DNA of 64,000 nucleotides from Solenopsis invicta (taxonomy: Eukaryota; Arthropoda; Insecta; Hymenoptera; Formicidae): positions 21,102,346-21,166,345 of the forward strand of contig NC_052667.1 of assembly GCF_016802725.1 (NCBI RefSeq). Reading direction: 5' to 3'. Below, piece after piece: positions 22,330 to 34,394 of the stretch (position 1 is its first letter; every line of letters begins with the position of its first letter). The notes under the pieces are model-generated. The model was not told the DNA's origin and searched no databases. It saw only the letters and a list, made by a program, of their open reading frames with translations. The position numbers and the translations under genes were made by a program.

Positions 22330-22560
22330 CTTGTCGTCGTGATTACATGTTGCACGCGAATCACAACCGCAACCGCGATACGATAGGACGAGGCAGGCAG
22401 CTCTCCCTCGCTCCCTGTGCACCCGTGCTACGCTCCGAGAGGGCTCCGACACGGCGCCTACCGCACACCGCGTAAAGATTGCGCCACTATCGCCAGTACT
22501 ACCAACGCTGCAAACTCGAACGCCCACTCCTTGCTCTATAACCGCTTTCGCGCGATTCGC
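22330..22560 (-). other. Candidate Hem non-coding exon 1 and promoter region
   Basis: A CpG-rich block. On the minus strand a strong donor CAAG|GTGAGT falls after 22330. The transcription start is not resolved; 22560 is a rough limit. The right part (to about 22620) probably includes the promoter. No TATA box is evident, as expected for a broadly expressed gene. Confidence 0.45.
22343..22348 (-). promoter_or_regulatory. Minimal AUG-stop uORF in Hem leader
   Basis: ATG directly followed by TAA, 13 nt before the predicted exon 1 donor on the minus strand. Start-stop elements can stall ribosomes. It is relevant only if transcription begins upstream of 22348, which the position of the donor implies. 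Confidence 0.4.
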
Positions 22561-22620
22561 CCAGATTCGCCGATTCGTCGTCGCACTGTATCAAAGAGGT
22601 TTCTCTCTGCCGAGGTCTAA

Positions 22621-23497
22621 CTTGAATTTACAATTGGCATCGTAGTGTATGTCCACGTTGTAGAGACGGCGTGAGCCATCCGGTCGACGCAGCATCTGTC
22701 CACCTAATCGCTAGAAATTTTAATTCGTTAGTATAAGAACGACCACCGGCTGTGACTTTAATTTGGAGCATTTTAATGTCCATAAAATGTAAACATTTAA
22801 TGTATTCAATGTCCACGAATCCTGTAGGTAATTCTGTTCACGATTTTGTGATTTTTTTCCGCACTAAATAAGTGAGATAGTTATAAGACAAACAAATACA
22901 AACGATCTGATAGACGTTTTTGACTATGTAATCTACCTCACTTAAATTAATGTATCCAAATCTAATCCATTTTATTCCTGATCAAAGCATCTTAATTGTT
23001 TACGCCTAAAATATATAATCAACATTAATATATACGTAACAAAAACGTGTCTTCTATGTAAACAATAATTGATGGATTACAAAAAGTTTTGATTTTATTA
23101 AAAATTATATTCCATTTTTTATTTTTCATATTTTCACTTTTTTAATATTACAGTCATAGATATGTTAACAATTTTATAACTTAGTTACTTTTTTTACATT
23201 GAATTATCTAATTTATAATAATTAACATTGCATTGTCTAGTCGAAAAGGATTCATATAACACATATAATACGTAATAAAATAATTTATAGACAATCGTAA
23301 AATGTAAGGTACAATTTTGCTTTTGGTCATAGCACAGAAGAGAGCCACAAAATGGTGGATATTACCCATAGGGTTTCATAGACATCGGTTACGTAGTTCA
23401 ACATCCACATTATATGGATATAGAGGCGCTCCAAAGTAAAGCTATCACAGCTAAATTCCGCTCTCAGGTTTTTTTTTTATTATACTGTCACCGACAC
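22621..23497. other. Intergenic, upstream of Hem
   Basis: AT-rich, with no ORF of note. ATGGTGG at 23353 resembles a YY1/Pho-type core. Otherwise nothing is seen. Confidence 0.7.
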
Positions 23498-23516
23498 CCA
23501 CCCGCAGGTGGCGCGC
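23498..23516 (+). promoter_or_regulatory. CTCF-like site
   Basis: CCACCCGCAGGTGGCGCGCC contains AGGTGGCGC, the core of insect and vertebrate CTCF sites. It lies between Hem and the 23.5 kb candidate gene. Single-site matches by eye are weak evidence. Confidence 0.3.
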
Positions 23517-23545
23517 CGAGCGGAGCATTAGCTTTTGAAATCGCG

Positions 23546-23800
23546 ATGTGTTACGCAGCGAGGGAGATTTTGCTCGTGCACGGTGAGTGCATTCTCACTT
23601 TTGTATGCCGTGTATCGTCATGAGAAATGTAATTTCAGATGGCGAATCGATGGCGAGTCGGATTGCTGCTGGAAACAACGTGGATCGAGCTCTGGATGTG
23701 AACGAAAGCGGATGCAGAGGCCTGGACCAAACCGCGGTGGCGGCGCGACCAAGCGGCGCGCGTCGTTTCGTCAGTTGCGACGCGAGATTCTTCTCGCCAG
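23546..23800 (+). CDS. Candidate two-exon 5' end of an unrecognised gene
   Basis: Exon 1 runs 23546-23582 (ATG start, donor g|gtgagt) and exon 2 runs 23639-23800 (acceptor atttcag, donor cag|gtattt). The joined frame gives 66 codons and leaves in phase 1. The product begins MCYAAREILLVHDGESMASR and contains SGARRFVSCDARFFSPG. I do not recognise it. The 56-nt intron is very short. I could not identify a third exon downstream. It is divergent from Hem at about 1 kb, so a shared regulatory region is possible. It may also be chance in CpG-rich DNA. Confidence 0.3.
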
Positions 23801-25045
23801 GTATTTATACATTTATTATCACGTTATATAATTACTATTAACAACAAGTTTGAAATTCGATGAAGATGTCATGCTTATATATAAGACCGCCTGTATTAGT
23901 TATGGCGGATTTTAGTACTGAATAAAATCACAATTAATCTATGAACTGTGCGCCGCATAATGGCGGTTATCTAACATTGGTTGTCGGTGGAAAGTAACAT
24001 CACGTCCTCGATAGTCGAATCAGTAGGCGATTAAACGAACAAAATTGGCTATCCAAAGTACTGTCTGTCGTAATCGAATATTCCAAAATCTACTTGCAAC
24101 CATTGGCGTCCCTTTTCAAATGAGAAATTTTCGGCGTTCGATTTTCGTCGCCCGCTTTGCGAGTAATATTCCGACGACAATCGTCGCCTCTGTGACATTT
24201 GCGCGAGGCAGGGGCAATTTCGCGGTGCGGCACACCGAGAACATAGGGGAGCAGATTGGAATTACGCGAAATCGAATCCGCTCATCATTTTCTGCGCGGC
24301 GACAAAGCCGCGGAATTTCGGGTCCGCTTTGTCGCTGGTGCCATCTGCCGGCGCAACACTGCACTTGATTTACCTCCTGTTACCACTACGGGCAATATTT
24401 ATCAACCAGCCAACAGAACGCGTTTCATAAATTTATTTGCTGAATTTTTAAATATATTTTTAAACATTATACCGCTTATGGAATAGATGGCAGCCCTAAA
24501 TTCATGCAAGTTATATGATGTGAAATCATCTAAAATAGAATATTTACTGTGAATTATTTAAAAGTAATAATGTTTTTTAAAAATGGAGAGACGCAATATA
24601 AAATATTAAAAAAACATATTTTATTGATACTATTTATTTATAGGGCAGCTACATGTAAACATTAAAGAATATAAATACATGAAGAACTATGAAAAAATAT
24701 ATAAAATTTATTATATTTGTCAGCATAAAACCAAAGTTAGCGTAAATATATATACTAAGAGAAAAAATATCTTAAAACAAAAAAATTTAAGGCTTTACAC
24801 ACATTGATGGAATATTAGATATTAAGAATAAGAATCAAAATTGTATAAGAACCAGTTTTTCAATGAATATTGAATTTTACGCACAATGGACATATTAATG
24901 AAATATAAGACATAAATGTGTTCTACGAAGCACAACATAATTTATTATTTATCTATACTGTTTATAGGGAAAATTATTTTAAAACTCTAATTCCTGTTCC
25001 TAATATCTAATATTTTTTTATTGTGCGTCTGACCTGACTGAATAC
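23801..25045. other. No gene seen
   Basis: AT-rich from about 24.4 kb on. ATGGCGG cores at about 23903 and 23962 resemble YY1/Pho sites near the candidate gene start. No coding exon is recognised. Confidence 0.6.
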
Positions 25046-25350
25046 AAAAAATTATTTACTCAATAAATTTTAATAGTTTATTTGTTTGCAGTCAAGTTAA
25101 AAATATTTTAATTGAAATATTTATGTGAATAAAATAAATACATATTTTTTAATCAAACATTCTCTCTCTCTTTTTCTTTCTCTCTCTGTCTTCTTGGAGC
25201 TCTAGAAAATATTTATTATTAAATTATTTTTATATTTAAGACAATTAGATTTTTTAATCTAAGAAAATTTAATTAAATTTAATAACATTATTAGCTTATT
25301 TAAGTATTATTTATTATTTAAATGTAAAGAATATAATAATACATAATTAT
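25046..25350 (-). repeat. AT-rich dispersed repeat, copy 3 (inverted)
   Basis: Its reverse complement aligns along its whole length with the sequences at 32787-33030 and 35087-35359. Shared blocks include acatttaaataat, aataagcta, a diverged aaaaatcygattaycttgaat block and tttacataaatatttyaatt. It is interrupted by a CT-rich microsatellite at about 25160-25195. No coding capacity or terminal inverted repeat is seen. Confidence 0.75.
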
Positions 25351-26256
25351 ATGCTTAATGCAATATGTCTGTATTTATTTAATAATAAAATTATATAAGC
25401 TATAATTAAATATAGAAAAGTAAATATTTTTAATTAAATAGAACAAACAAATCCTTGTATCAAAAAATACGGTTTTAAGAAAATGTATTTTTTTTACTTA
25501 AAAAATTTTTTTCTTGTTGTCAGTGTAACTTTTAAAGAATGACACTATTTTGACCATAGACGTAAATTATTTAAAATAATTACAGAAAGATTATCGGCAA
25601 AGGAATTTACCCAATACTCGTATCAAAATTTATAACAAGGAAAAGAAAAAGAGGGAGAGAGAGAGGAATGCAGCAGAGTTTCACAAAATCTAAAGTTAAA
25701 GATCGCTTTTTTACTTTGTGCTCGCTGAATGATTGATAATCCCGAATAGCGTACATAACTTAGTATTTACAGAGACATAATATATCATTCTCGTACGCGG
25801 TATAGGATACTTTGCGGAATAGTATCGGGCGCGCGAGTAACCCAGAACTGATATCCGTCATACGTCGGGGAAAACGGCGCGCAGTCAGGCAAAAAGTCCA
25901 CCGCTATCTAGATGTATGATAATGGATATAATCCTTCGGGTACCTTATCTCTTATGAGCGTTATTCGTTTATGAGCGCTTTTGGATACCGTTCAATTCTC
26001 GTCTCGTCCTTCTTCGCCATCTCGACGGCGTGGACGGGATTCCTCTCCCTGGCCCGTTGGCTCGGTTTTACTACTTTCCCATTTTTCATTAGCACAATCA
26101 AACTGGCCGTACGCGGAGAAACAATGGCTTCTTGCCGGTCTTCGGCATGGGCGTTTCTCCGCGGAGAAAAAAGCGTATAGATTATCGACCGATAGAGAGG
26201 GGCTTGGCCGTTGTGTTTGCCCTCTCGTTCGCTTTTCTCGGACGTAAACCGAAAGT
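25351..26256. other. No gene seen
   Basis: AT-rich up to 25.7 kb, then more GC-rich. No feature beyond a GA-rich run at about 25650-25665. Confidence 0.6.
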
Positions 26257-26280
26257 GAGAGAGAGAGAGAGAGAGAGAGA
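26257..26280. repeat. (GA)n microsatellite
   Basis: 12 GA units, followed by a G-rich tract. Confidence 0.95.
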
Positions 26281-26602
26281 GGGGAGGGGGAGAAGGAGAA
26301 ACGAAGAACGGTTCTCCTAGTTGGTCTCTCTTGATTTGCAACAAGCGCGAATCACCTCTGTTGACTGCGAATTCGTAATTGTTTCCTGTTCGGAGGAGAA
26401 GGCCAGGTGGAATGACTAACGACCAATTTCCTTCGGCAGGCGAGTCATTCCCCGGTATGATCGATCCGATTATCGCTCGGCGTGTTCGTCCTCGCGAGTT
26501 CGAGTCGCGTACATCACGATTCCCTCTTTCGTCCCTCTTTCAAATGGTTGGTTGCAGCTCGACGACGAATCCCGTGCCTCCTTGAAAAAAATATTCTCGC
26601 AG

Positions 26603-27087
26603 ATCGTGGAATTTTACGGGGCTTTACTCGATAAATCGGAATCAGCTCGAAGATTTAGTAAGGATTAAAACGTAGTGACGTGTCTATTATGCGGTTTAAT
26701 TCCTTGAGTAATATTCTATTGAACTACGCTTCGATTTAGATTTGTGCATGAATAATAATCATTTTATCTCTGTGCCATTTGTCATTAAAACTATTATACA
26801 TATATTGTTTGAATTCTTAATCTCAGAATCGACTGTAATATTTATCGCGTGCAAGAAATTAAAAGTAACAAGCTCCTTAGCTTCACTCAAAGAAAAGTTA
26901 TATTTAAATTAATGAACTCGATTTTTTTTAAGTTGAAGTGAAATTACATTTGAGGAAAATTAAAATTTATTTGATTTCCAGAAATAACTTTTCAGCTTTT
27001 TTCTAAATAAATAAATTGTTTGTTCAAATTATTTGTGTAATTTAAAGAAATAATTTTTTAATCCAAAAGAAGTACTGATGAAAATGT
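26603..27087. other. No gene seen
   Basis: Mostly AT-rich. A 22-codon open stretch ending in TAA follows an AG at 26602, but it has a poor pyrimidine tract and no partner exon, so I do not call it. Confidence 0.6.
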
Positions 27088-27211
27088 AAGAAATAATTTA
27101 GTTGTTCTAGTTTTAAAAATATATTTCTTTCATTTGTAAAAAAAGATTTGCATTGCACAACCAAAAATTATTTTTTTACTTCTAATAAAAGGAACAACTA
27201 AATAATTTCTT
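27088..27211. repeat. Inverted repeat, 20-bp arms
   Basis: aagaaataatttagttgttc at 27088-27107 and its complement, with one mismatch, at 27192-27211; loop of 84 nt. Likely a decayed hairpin transposon, adjacent to a second hairpin element. Confidence 0.6.
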
Positions 27212-27261
27212 GAAATTAAAGAAACTTTTGTCTGGGTGAAGTGATATTGTTACTAGTACTT

Positions 27262-27409
27262 TTTTATAATAACGGTTCGGTAATAACGTTACAATTTTCT
27301 ATAACAGTAATGGTAAATCCAAGATTAGAATAATCATTCCTTGACAATCAATTTATTACCACTACCGTAAAAAATTGTAATGTTGTTACCAAATCGTTAT
27401 TATAAAACA
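27262..27409. repeat. Foldback/MITE-like hairpin element
   Basis: The arms 27262-27316 and 27354-27409 are inverted copies built on TTATAATAACG, GGTAAyAAC and TTACAATTTT, with a loop of about 40 nt. Weaker pairing extends outward through gttact. No ORF. Confidence 0.75.
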
Positions 27410-27412
27410 AAA

Positions 27413-28640
27413 TAAAAGTAACTAACGGTGACTCGTTATTTGTAACGTAATACTTCTCATCCCTGGCTTTATATCGCAGTAAAGAAGATTCTGAAATTAT
27501 CTAGCACAGTAAAAATAAATTGAGAGATTATGAGAATATCGCGAGCAAATACCAAAATAAAAGTTAATGCCATTAAATAAAAATATAAGAGTTAAAGATA
27601 TATTGTGCTGAAATACGTCAGTCTATATAGACTTAAACACGTAACCACGAAGATGTCCAACAGTGGCGTTTCCTAACGACGTATCTGGGGTAAAGGGGAG
27701 GCAATTGGGGCGGCTTTAATTATCTCGCGGGTTTCCTAACGTGCAATTAATTCCGAATGCGGTTTAGTTTAGCGAACGAAGAGCAAACAATGTATTACGC
27801 CCTAGGCCGTCTAAACGTAGATGGTTACCACGGAATCGAGGGGCCTGGAAGGGCCAGGAGGGGACTGGAGAGGATTGGCGGGGTCGCTTAAGAGGCAATG
27901 GGGATAGCGTTAGGCCACTTTACGCAAATAGCATGGATCCACCAGATAGTGCATACTTCCTGTAACGCGCCATACGTACACCCCTCCGTTTACTCGTCTT
28001 GCCAGCCACGTCCCTCGCCACCCTTTTCACGGTTTTCCACCCCTCTCACGGCCGCGTACGCGAGGTTAACGCTCCATGAACTTGTGATTGTCTTCAATGT
28101 GAACCCGCGGTTTTAGCGGAGGCATGTTCTCCGCCTCTCGATTTTGCGGCTTTTTCTGAATGCCCAACTCCACATATCCTCGCACATCACACAGTGTTCG
28201 TTATCTATTCCGGCTTCAATCGGCGATGTATAATTGGAGTTCAAATTTACAAAGAAAAAAGACGTATTGGTTTTTCTCTGAATAATTCAGTCAGTAAGGA
28301 AAGCTTTGCGCCAAGGTTCGTAATGACGCAAGCGTTTCAAGTGTCGAGTTTTTATAGCAATTTCGGCAGTTTCATGTTTATTCGAGCGATAGGGAGATCG
28401 GAGATTTCTTTGCGAGATTTTGTACACGGATTGAAAATTCAATTCGCCGTTCGTGAGAGTGAATTTTTTTTTTTATGAAACGAGGCCGAGCATCGGAAGG
28501 TAGCTCGTAGCAGAAGGGAACCGAACGTAATTAACTCTGCTGGTGTATTACGAATCAATAGCGTACGCGTATATTGGATACGTCCTATTGGCATACATGT
28601 ATTTGTATATTGCATGCTATTATGTATCAGCCGCAAGCGA
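27413..28640. other. No gene seen
   Basis: The composition changes from AT-rich to balanced. No exon or RNA gene recognised. Confidence 0.6.
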
Positions 28641-28718
28641 TGTATGTATATGTAGATATATGTGTGTATGTGTATGTATGTATGTATGTATGTATGTATA
28701 TATGTATATATGTATGTG

Positions 28719-28764
<46 letters not shown>

Positions 28765-28786
28765 TATGTATAGTATATTGTATATG

Positions 28787-28817
<31 letters not shown>

Positions 28818-28870
28818 GTATATATGTATGTATGTATGTATGTGTATATATTTGTGTGTGTATATATATA

Positions 28871-28923
<53 letters not shown>
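28641..28923. repeat. Compound TATG / TGTA / TA microsatellite, about 280 bp
   Basis: Blocks of (TATG)n, (TA)n and short CA/TG runs follow each other, ending in about 45 bp of pure TA. Open frames here on both strands are repeat artefacts (Tyr, Ile, Val, Met and Cys only). Confidence 0.97.
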
Positions 28924-28925
<2 letters not shown>

Positions 28926-29559
28926 AATGTGTAATATGTTGACAATCAAGATTGAAAGCGTTGAATATCTCAATTAACGTTCAAGCGATAATTGGGAGTA
29001 TCAAATATTTTTCTCCCGATATATTAATTGCGATGCTAATAATCAAGGAAAATTTGTATCCAGAGTTTGTTCATAAAATTGCGAGAGTAAATGCTATTAC
29101 CAAGGAATTACGATAAAATTACAGAGGCTTTGTGAAAATCCATAATCTTTTCTTGCAACTATATAATTAATGATTGCGAATTAATATATATTTTGAGACT
29201 GAAAGTAGTAATTTAGTAATAAATTATCTCATGAAGTTTTTTATGTAGAACTCATTGAACTCGATATTCTCAGCTACTATAAACAGCTTTCTTATCTGCC
29301 ATTTCAAGTTGACGTTAATTAATCCTTTTGTTTCGTCACATTAAAAATATTGGAATATAAAAGAACATGAATTTCACAGGCCACCGAAAACTTGCAGAAT
29401 AAAATGAAATTTGAATCTAATAAAGGAAATATGCAAATCGGTAGACGGCAAGGTAGTAACCAAACTCAAAAATACACAAAATCCAGAAAGTAAGAACGAA
29501 CAAAACGTGGTAGTGTAAATTCGAAAAGAAGGTAGACAGAGAATACATCCACTAGATTC

Positions 29560-29562
<3 letters not shown>
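28924..29562. other. No gene seen
   Basis: AT-rich unique-looking sequence. Confidence 0.6.

Positions 29563-29590
<28 letters not shown>
29563..29590. repeat. (AG)n microsatellite with poly-G
   Basis: 14 AG units, directly followed by nine to ten Gs. Confidence 0.95.
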
Positions 29591-29598
<8 letters not shown>

Positions 29599-29852
29599 AG
29601 AAAGAAAGGGACGAAAAAGGTGAAGGGAGACAGGGAGAGGAATAGTTCGCGCGAAGCGAATGACTGTGATTCGTCCAATTATCGGTTGGCACCAAAAGTG
29701 CTGGGTCTGGCTCGCCTGCCAAATGGGAAATAGCCGGCGAACTGCAGAGGCAAGCTATAGCTGTAGTTATGGACCTACGGACTCTGCGCGCGGACTGTAT
29801 GGATCCCCTCTTTCTCTATCTCTTTTTCTCTGTAATCTCTCTCCGTCTCTCC

Positions 29853-29853
<1 letters not shown>

Positions 29854-29898
<45 letters not shown>
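29854..29898. repeat. (CT)n microsatellite
   Basis: 45 bp of uninterrupted TC/CT repeat, 260 bp from an AG tract of opposite strand sense. Confidence 0.95.
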
Positions 29899-29901
<3 letters not shown>

Positions 29902-32786
29902 GGCATCATACGGACTTTTACGGTAGGGAGGCTGCCGGACGATGTAAACGACAATCGCCGAAAGATAATTTCGCCCCGTAGGATTCGACGATTTTCTGCC
30001 GGGATGACTTCGTGAGAGCTCGCGCGCTCGCGAACGGAAACCCGAAGGAATTGTAAAAATCCAATTGGAATTAGGACGTCGCACGGGCGAGCTATCGGTT
30101 TCTCAAATTGCGTTTGAATATTCGTGTAACGCGGCGGGACGGCGGTTACTAAAAAATCGGGAAGCCGTATCGATAATCGATACATGAAGCTAATCAATTC
30201 TGGCTGACTCGATATTGCCTCTGCTACGCGAAGCAACGTGAATAGACGATAACAGACCACTGGTTCGGTCATGTCATCCATAAGAAAATCAGCTTCGCGA
30301 AATGTAACGATATCAAAATAGGACAGTTAATATTTTATGTGACTGAACACTGTCCGAGTAAAAATTGGATACTGATCTGACAGTTTTCCTCACTCGAGTG
30401 AGGGAAGGTAATCGGGGTTTTAATTTCGGACTTAATTATTCATGAATTAAACCGCATACACCGAAACTCCGTTTTCCACCTATTTGAAATACATAATTCG
30501 CGAAAGCGGCGCTTTAAAATTTAAATATTGTCAAGCTAAAACCGGCCGTTTTACCATTTTAATTCTGTATTCATAACATAACGTCATATAACGTGTGTCG
30601 TATCGACCTCGTCGCGTTAATATTCAACGGGTGTCGTAGAAAATACCGCCATGGGTAGATGCAGCGGTCATCGATACAGTGCATTTGCAAAATCGCGAGT
30701 CGCCGGATTTTGCCGGTCAATCGCCCGTCGTTCCTTCTTCCGTTGCGCGTTCACGCTCGGCTTAACGCGCTCCGAGACTGGTAAATGACGTCATTAACGA
30801 GGACTAAAGTGCTGACGCGTCGAGACTAACCCCAACCTTTGACCCACAGTTTACCCCCGTCCAGTTTCTCTCTCCACCCCTCGAGATCGATGCGTCGATT
30901 TCCGATGCCCCGTACCGCCGTCGTAAAGTTGGATAGAACCTTGCCGAGCATTCTGCGCGGCGAACGGGTCAAAGGGACCTCGATCGCATAATATATCTCC
31001 ATCCCTGGGATAAGTACGCGTTTTATCAACCTCACGTATCTCACTCTCTTCATACCCTATACAAAAACAGTTAATATATCGAGAATGGCGCGGCCGCCGT
31101 TGTGCCTGACATTAACGCGCCGAATATATCGACAGAAAGAGAGGGTGGAAAAAAAAAATTGCGTCGAGCGGAAAGTATTTACGAGCTTATGCTAATATTG
31201 AGATATCTGGCGTAGCAATATCGGGCATATATCTCGGGCTTATATCACGCCGGCGCTCTTCTTTATGCTAATCCATCAATTTAACCCGATAGATATATTG
31301 CAGTTTCATTTTTGGGACATTGCGGATTATTATGATTCTCTCGTCGTATATCACGAGTGTCATTTCTTTTTTTTTTCATTTATTTATTGATTTGCGACCT
31401 ATTTCGAGCGTCAACGATGCGTAATACATCCCTTTCACTGGCATCGCTGCATCGGGAACTTTTCAGAAATGAAACTGTATCGGGATCGGGATAGCGCGGA
31501 TCAAGATGGATTTTAAGAAGACGCGCGATGCACTTACGATGCACGCGCGGTTACGTTTTTCGCATAACGTAAGAGCTCGTAAGCGCGACTGTTGATAAGT
31601 AAGCCCGGCCTCGCGCGCGTATGCGTACATATAATTACGTATTCCGTTACACACGTGCGCGCAACAGGATGAGTTCGTTAGAATTTCATACGCTTCGAAA
31701 GATTCTCCGGGATTATGCGCGAATTCGATGTTCGCACAGCGGAGATGTGTTGGTGCGCCCGCCGGATCCCGCCAGTCGGCAGAGGGGGAGCACGGTGGGA
31801 AATTACGCTCTGAATTATAAATACCGACAAGGCGGATTAAGGGAAACGGATTATATAGTCGCTACGTAGTCGCGATTCCTTATCCTTGCCCGATCTTTCA
31901 TTTTGTCGCCGCACGGCTGAACGAATTCTAATTCGCTGGCAATGGCAAGTGATTCGTGTAAATTTCCAAACACGCGGAATGAACTTGAGCCATGCACGCT
32001 CGTGACTCTTTAATAATTTTTCAGATCTTTTTAAACGCGCGCACAATAGCTTTTTGAAAGACGGATGTCCTTTTTCGCGGAGGGAGAGAGAGAAAGAGAG
32101 AAAGGTAGACTCGCGGCTCCGTATAATTTAACGGGTCCGATATGATCCGCGCGTAGCGTGAAACGTTCACCGGTTCTGTACAGATACTGGGAATGGTAAT
32201 TGGTGAGGTAGGTATGCAGATACGCGCCACATGTATTCTGGATGCGACAGGGCGCGCGGGGGTAACGGGCGGGTGAGTCGCACTAATATACTCACACGTG
32301 TTAGCGATCGTGTCCCCAGGATTTGATTGTCCGTGTTGCCTGGAGAATTATCGAGCCCGCTGAATTCCGCCGCGGCATTTGCAAGCGGAAGTACGCGCGC
32401 TACGATTCAGAAACATTGCCCGCGTTGTCGGGCCAGCAGGATATGCCATGTGTGATTGCTTCCCACAGTTGCCAAGTTATATGCGCGTTAACTGTAAAAG
32501 GAGCACACAGTTGGTATGACGAGCGTATTGTGACGGCCGACCATGATTGTCGAGTCGTTATGCGTTGTGCCCTGTTACAGTCGATATCTAGGAGAACATT
32601 CGATATTGGCTCGCGACAATAGATGACAAAATAGGTCATGAATTTTGAATTATAATTCCTTTCTGGTCTTGTGATATAACTTCTTATATATATTAATATC
32701 CTCATATTTGAAACATGTACATATTTTGTTATTGCATGTACTAAGAAAATAATTTTTCAAAAATATTTTTTTTTAAATAAATAGAC
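29899..32786. other. CpG-rich, no gene seen
   Basis: Balanced to GC-rich with frequent CG. It holds a 16-bp perfect palindrome at 30388-30403. No coding exon supported on either strand. Confidence 0.6.
30388..30403. repeat. 16-bp perfect palindrome
   Basis: CCTCACTCGAGTGAGG. It could bind a homodimeric factor; a function is not supported by anything else. Confidence 0.7.
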
Positions 32787-33030
32787 ATAATTTTGTATTA
32801 TTACATTTTTTACATTTAAATAATGATTTTACAAATAAGCTAATAATATTATGAAACTTAATTATATTGTTTTAGATTTAAAAATCCGATTATCTTGAAT
32901 ATAAAAATAATTTATTGAACATAAAATATTATTTCTTTATTTTATTTACATAAATATTTCAATTAAAATATTTGTAATTTGATTCCAAGTAAATATTATA
33001 AGCTGTTAGGATCCATCAAGTAAATATTTT
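32787..33030 (+). repeat. AT-rich dispersed repeat, copy 1
   Basis: Aligns in the same orientation with 35087-35359 (starting ataattttgtattatta) and inverted with 25046-25350. Copies differ by many substitutions, so the insertions are old. Confidence 0.78.
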
Positions 33031-33483
33031 TAAGTAAAACTTTTTTGTTTTTTAAGATATTCTTTTAGTGTATATCTCTTGTACAGTCGAAAAGTATATA
33101 ATAGTACTCGGCTGTAATGACTATTGTGATGACTATCGTTGTCTTTAGTTTATCACTGATTGCAATTTTTAAAACGCAAAGTAGTCATAAGTAATGTCGA
33201 AATTGCAAAATCATACTTGCATGAATTCGTCTGTAGCAGAGTAGTACTGTAAATGTCAAGACGTCTACATGAATCATTTACGTGTTACGTTATATTTACA
33301 CGTACCTTTTTCATGTATATTCAATTATATTTTGCGAGATCTATATTTTTGAAATACTTAATAAAATATTTATAACACATACACATGAATGTATAACTTA
33401 TCTGATCTATTCATAGATATCTTAACAGTATGTTACAGACATTCTTTGAGATAAAAGCAACGAGAGGAAGCCAACACCTAAAT

Positions 33484-33985
33484 TGTCGCCGATTGTCAAT
33501 AAAGTAAACGAACCGTAGCCGGTTCGTCGCGTCGCGCGTTTATTCCGGGAGTGCCGTTTAAGTTATCAGACTAATAGACTTTTCATAACTCCCATTCGAT
33601 AGAATCCTAATTCGAGGGCCGGGAATCGCACCCCCGCTGCTTGGCAGTGGATATCTTCTCTCTGGGGCGTTGCGTATGGTGGCTAAGAAAGACGGCGCAC
33701 CGCGACGTTCCATGCCGAGTGCCCGTGCACGAGGTAATGCCGGGCCGCGTGTACGACATGCCCCGTGTGCATGTTGCGCGGCTGTCTGGTTGTGTGAGGT
33801 TACACGCTCTGTCTCTGACGATCGGTTCGGTCCTAAGCGGTAAGAGTTCGGATCAGTTGCCTTGGATTTGCACGTTTCTCTTGCTCTCGTCCACCATCCT
33901 AAGGCTTTCTTAGATTCTTGATACCCTTTTTGGATTCTTTGGATTTGAGGTTCGAGCTAGGTGAATGACATTTAATCTGACTTGG
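33484..33985. mobile_element. Transposon-like debris with B-box-like sequence
   Basis: The complement of 33612-33640 contains GGTGCGATTCC, one mismatch from the pol III B box GGTTCGANTCC, inside a possible 5-bp T-arm stem. This suggests a SINE or tRNA relic on the minus strand. A cgaaccg/cggttcg hairpin and an AATAAA (33500) lie just left. No clear ends. Confidence 0.3.
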
Positions 33986-34343
33986 TCAGAACTTGGCCTT
34001 GTAGGTTAAGCTTGTGACGAGAGGCTGGCTCTCATTTCCTGATTCGTCTAAAATGCTAGACGTCGGCAATGAGTACCTTCTTCTCTCGTCCTGCCGGAGT
34101 GTCTTGTCGACGCCGCTTGGATATAAGATCCAGTGGGACTGATCTCGATGATCCGTTGGCTGGGCGTATGAACGAGTCAATTTTAGACGTGATTTTTGTG
34201 AGACAAGAGGCTTCGGATTCAATGCTATTGATTTCGTTTTCTTCCGCGTGGGGCTTACCTTTTTTCGGGGGCGGGTACGCGTGCGTCCTACTCGCCGACT
34301 CGGGGTGCTGAATCCATGGGAATCCTTCTGAATGGGAACTCAT
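33986..34343 (-). pseudogene. Degenerate minus-strand ORF, possibly transposon-derived
   Basis: Two overlapping minus frames look protein-like. Frame one runs 34343-34056 (begins MSSHSEGFPWIQHPESA, contains KRRRQDTPAGRE). Frame two runs 34222-33986 (contains SILDESGNESQPLV). One could continue the other after a frameshift near 34.08 kb. I do not recognise a family. It is flanked by direct copies of an AT-rich repeat and by SINE-like pieces, which favours a dead mobile element over a host gene. Confidence 0.25.
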
Positions 34344-34394
34344 ATCATGGGTTTTATAAACTCAAAGTATCGCAGTGTGTTCGCGCGAAAGACT

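Noticed and set aside
26603..26668. 22-codon terminal-exon-like stretch after an AG
   Set aside because: Poor pyrimidine tract, purine-rich upstream sequence and no partner exon.
28574..28973. Several open frames of Tyr, Ile, Val, Met and Cys on both strands
   Set aside because: All are translations of the TA/TATG microsatellite.
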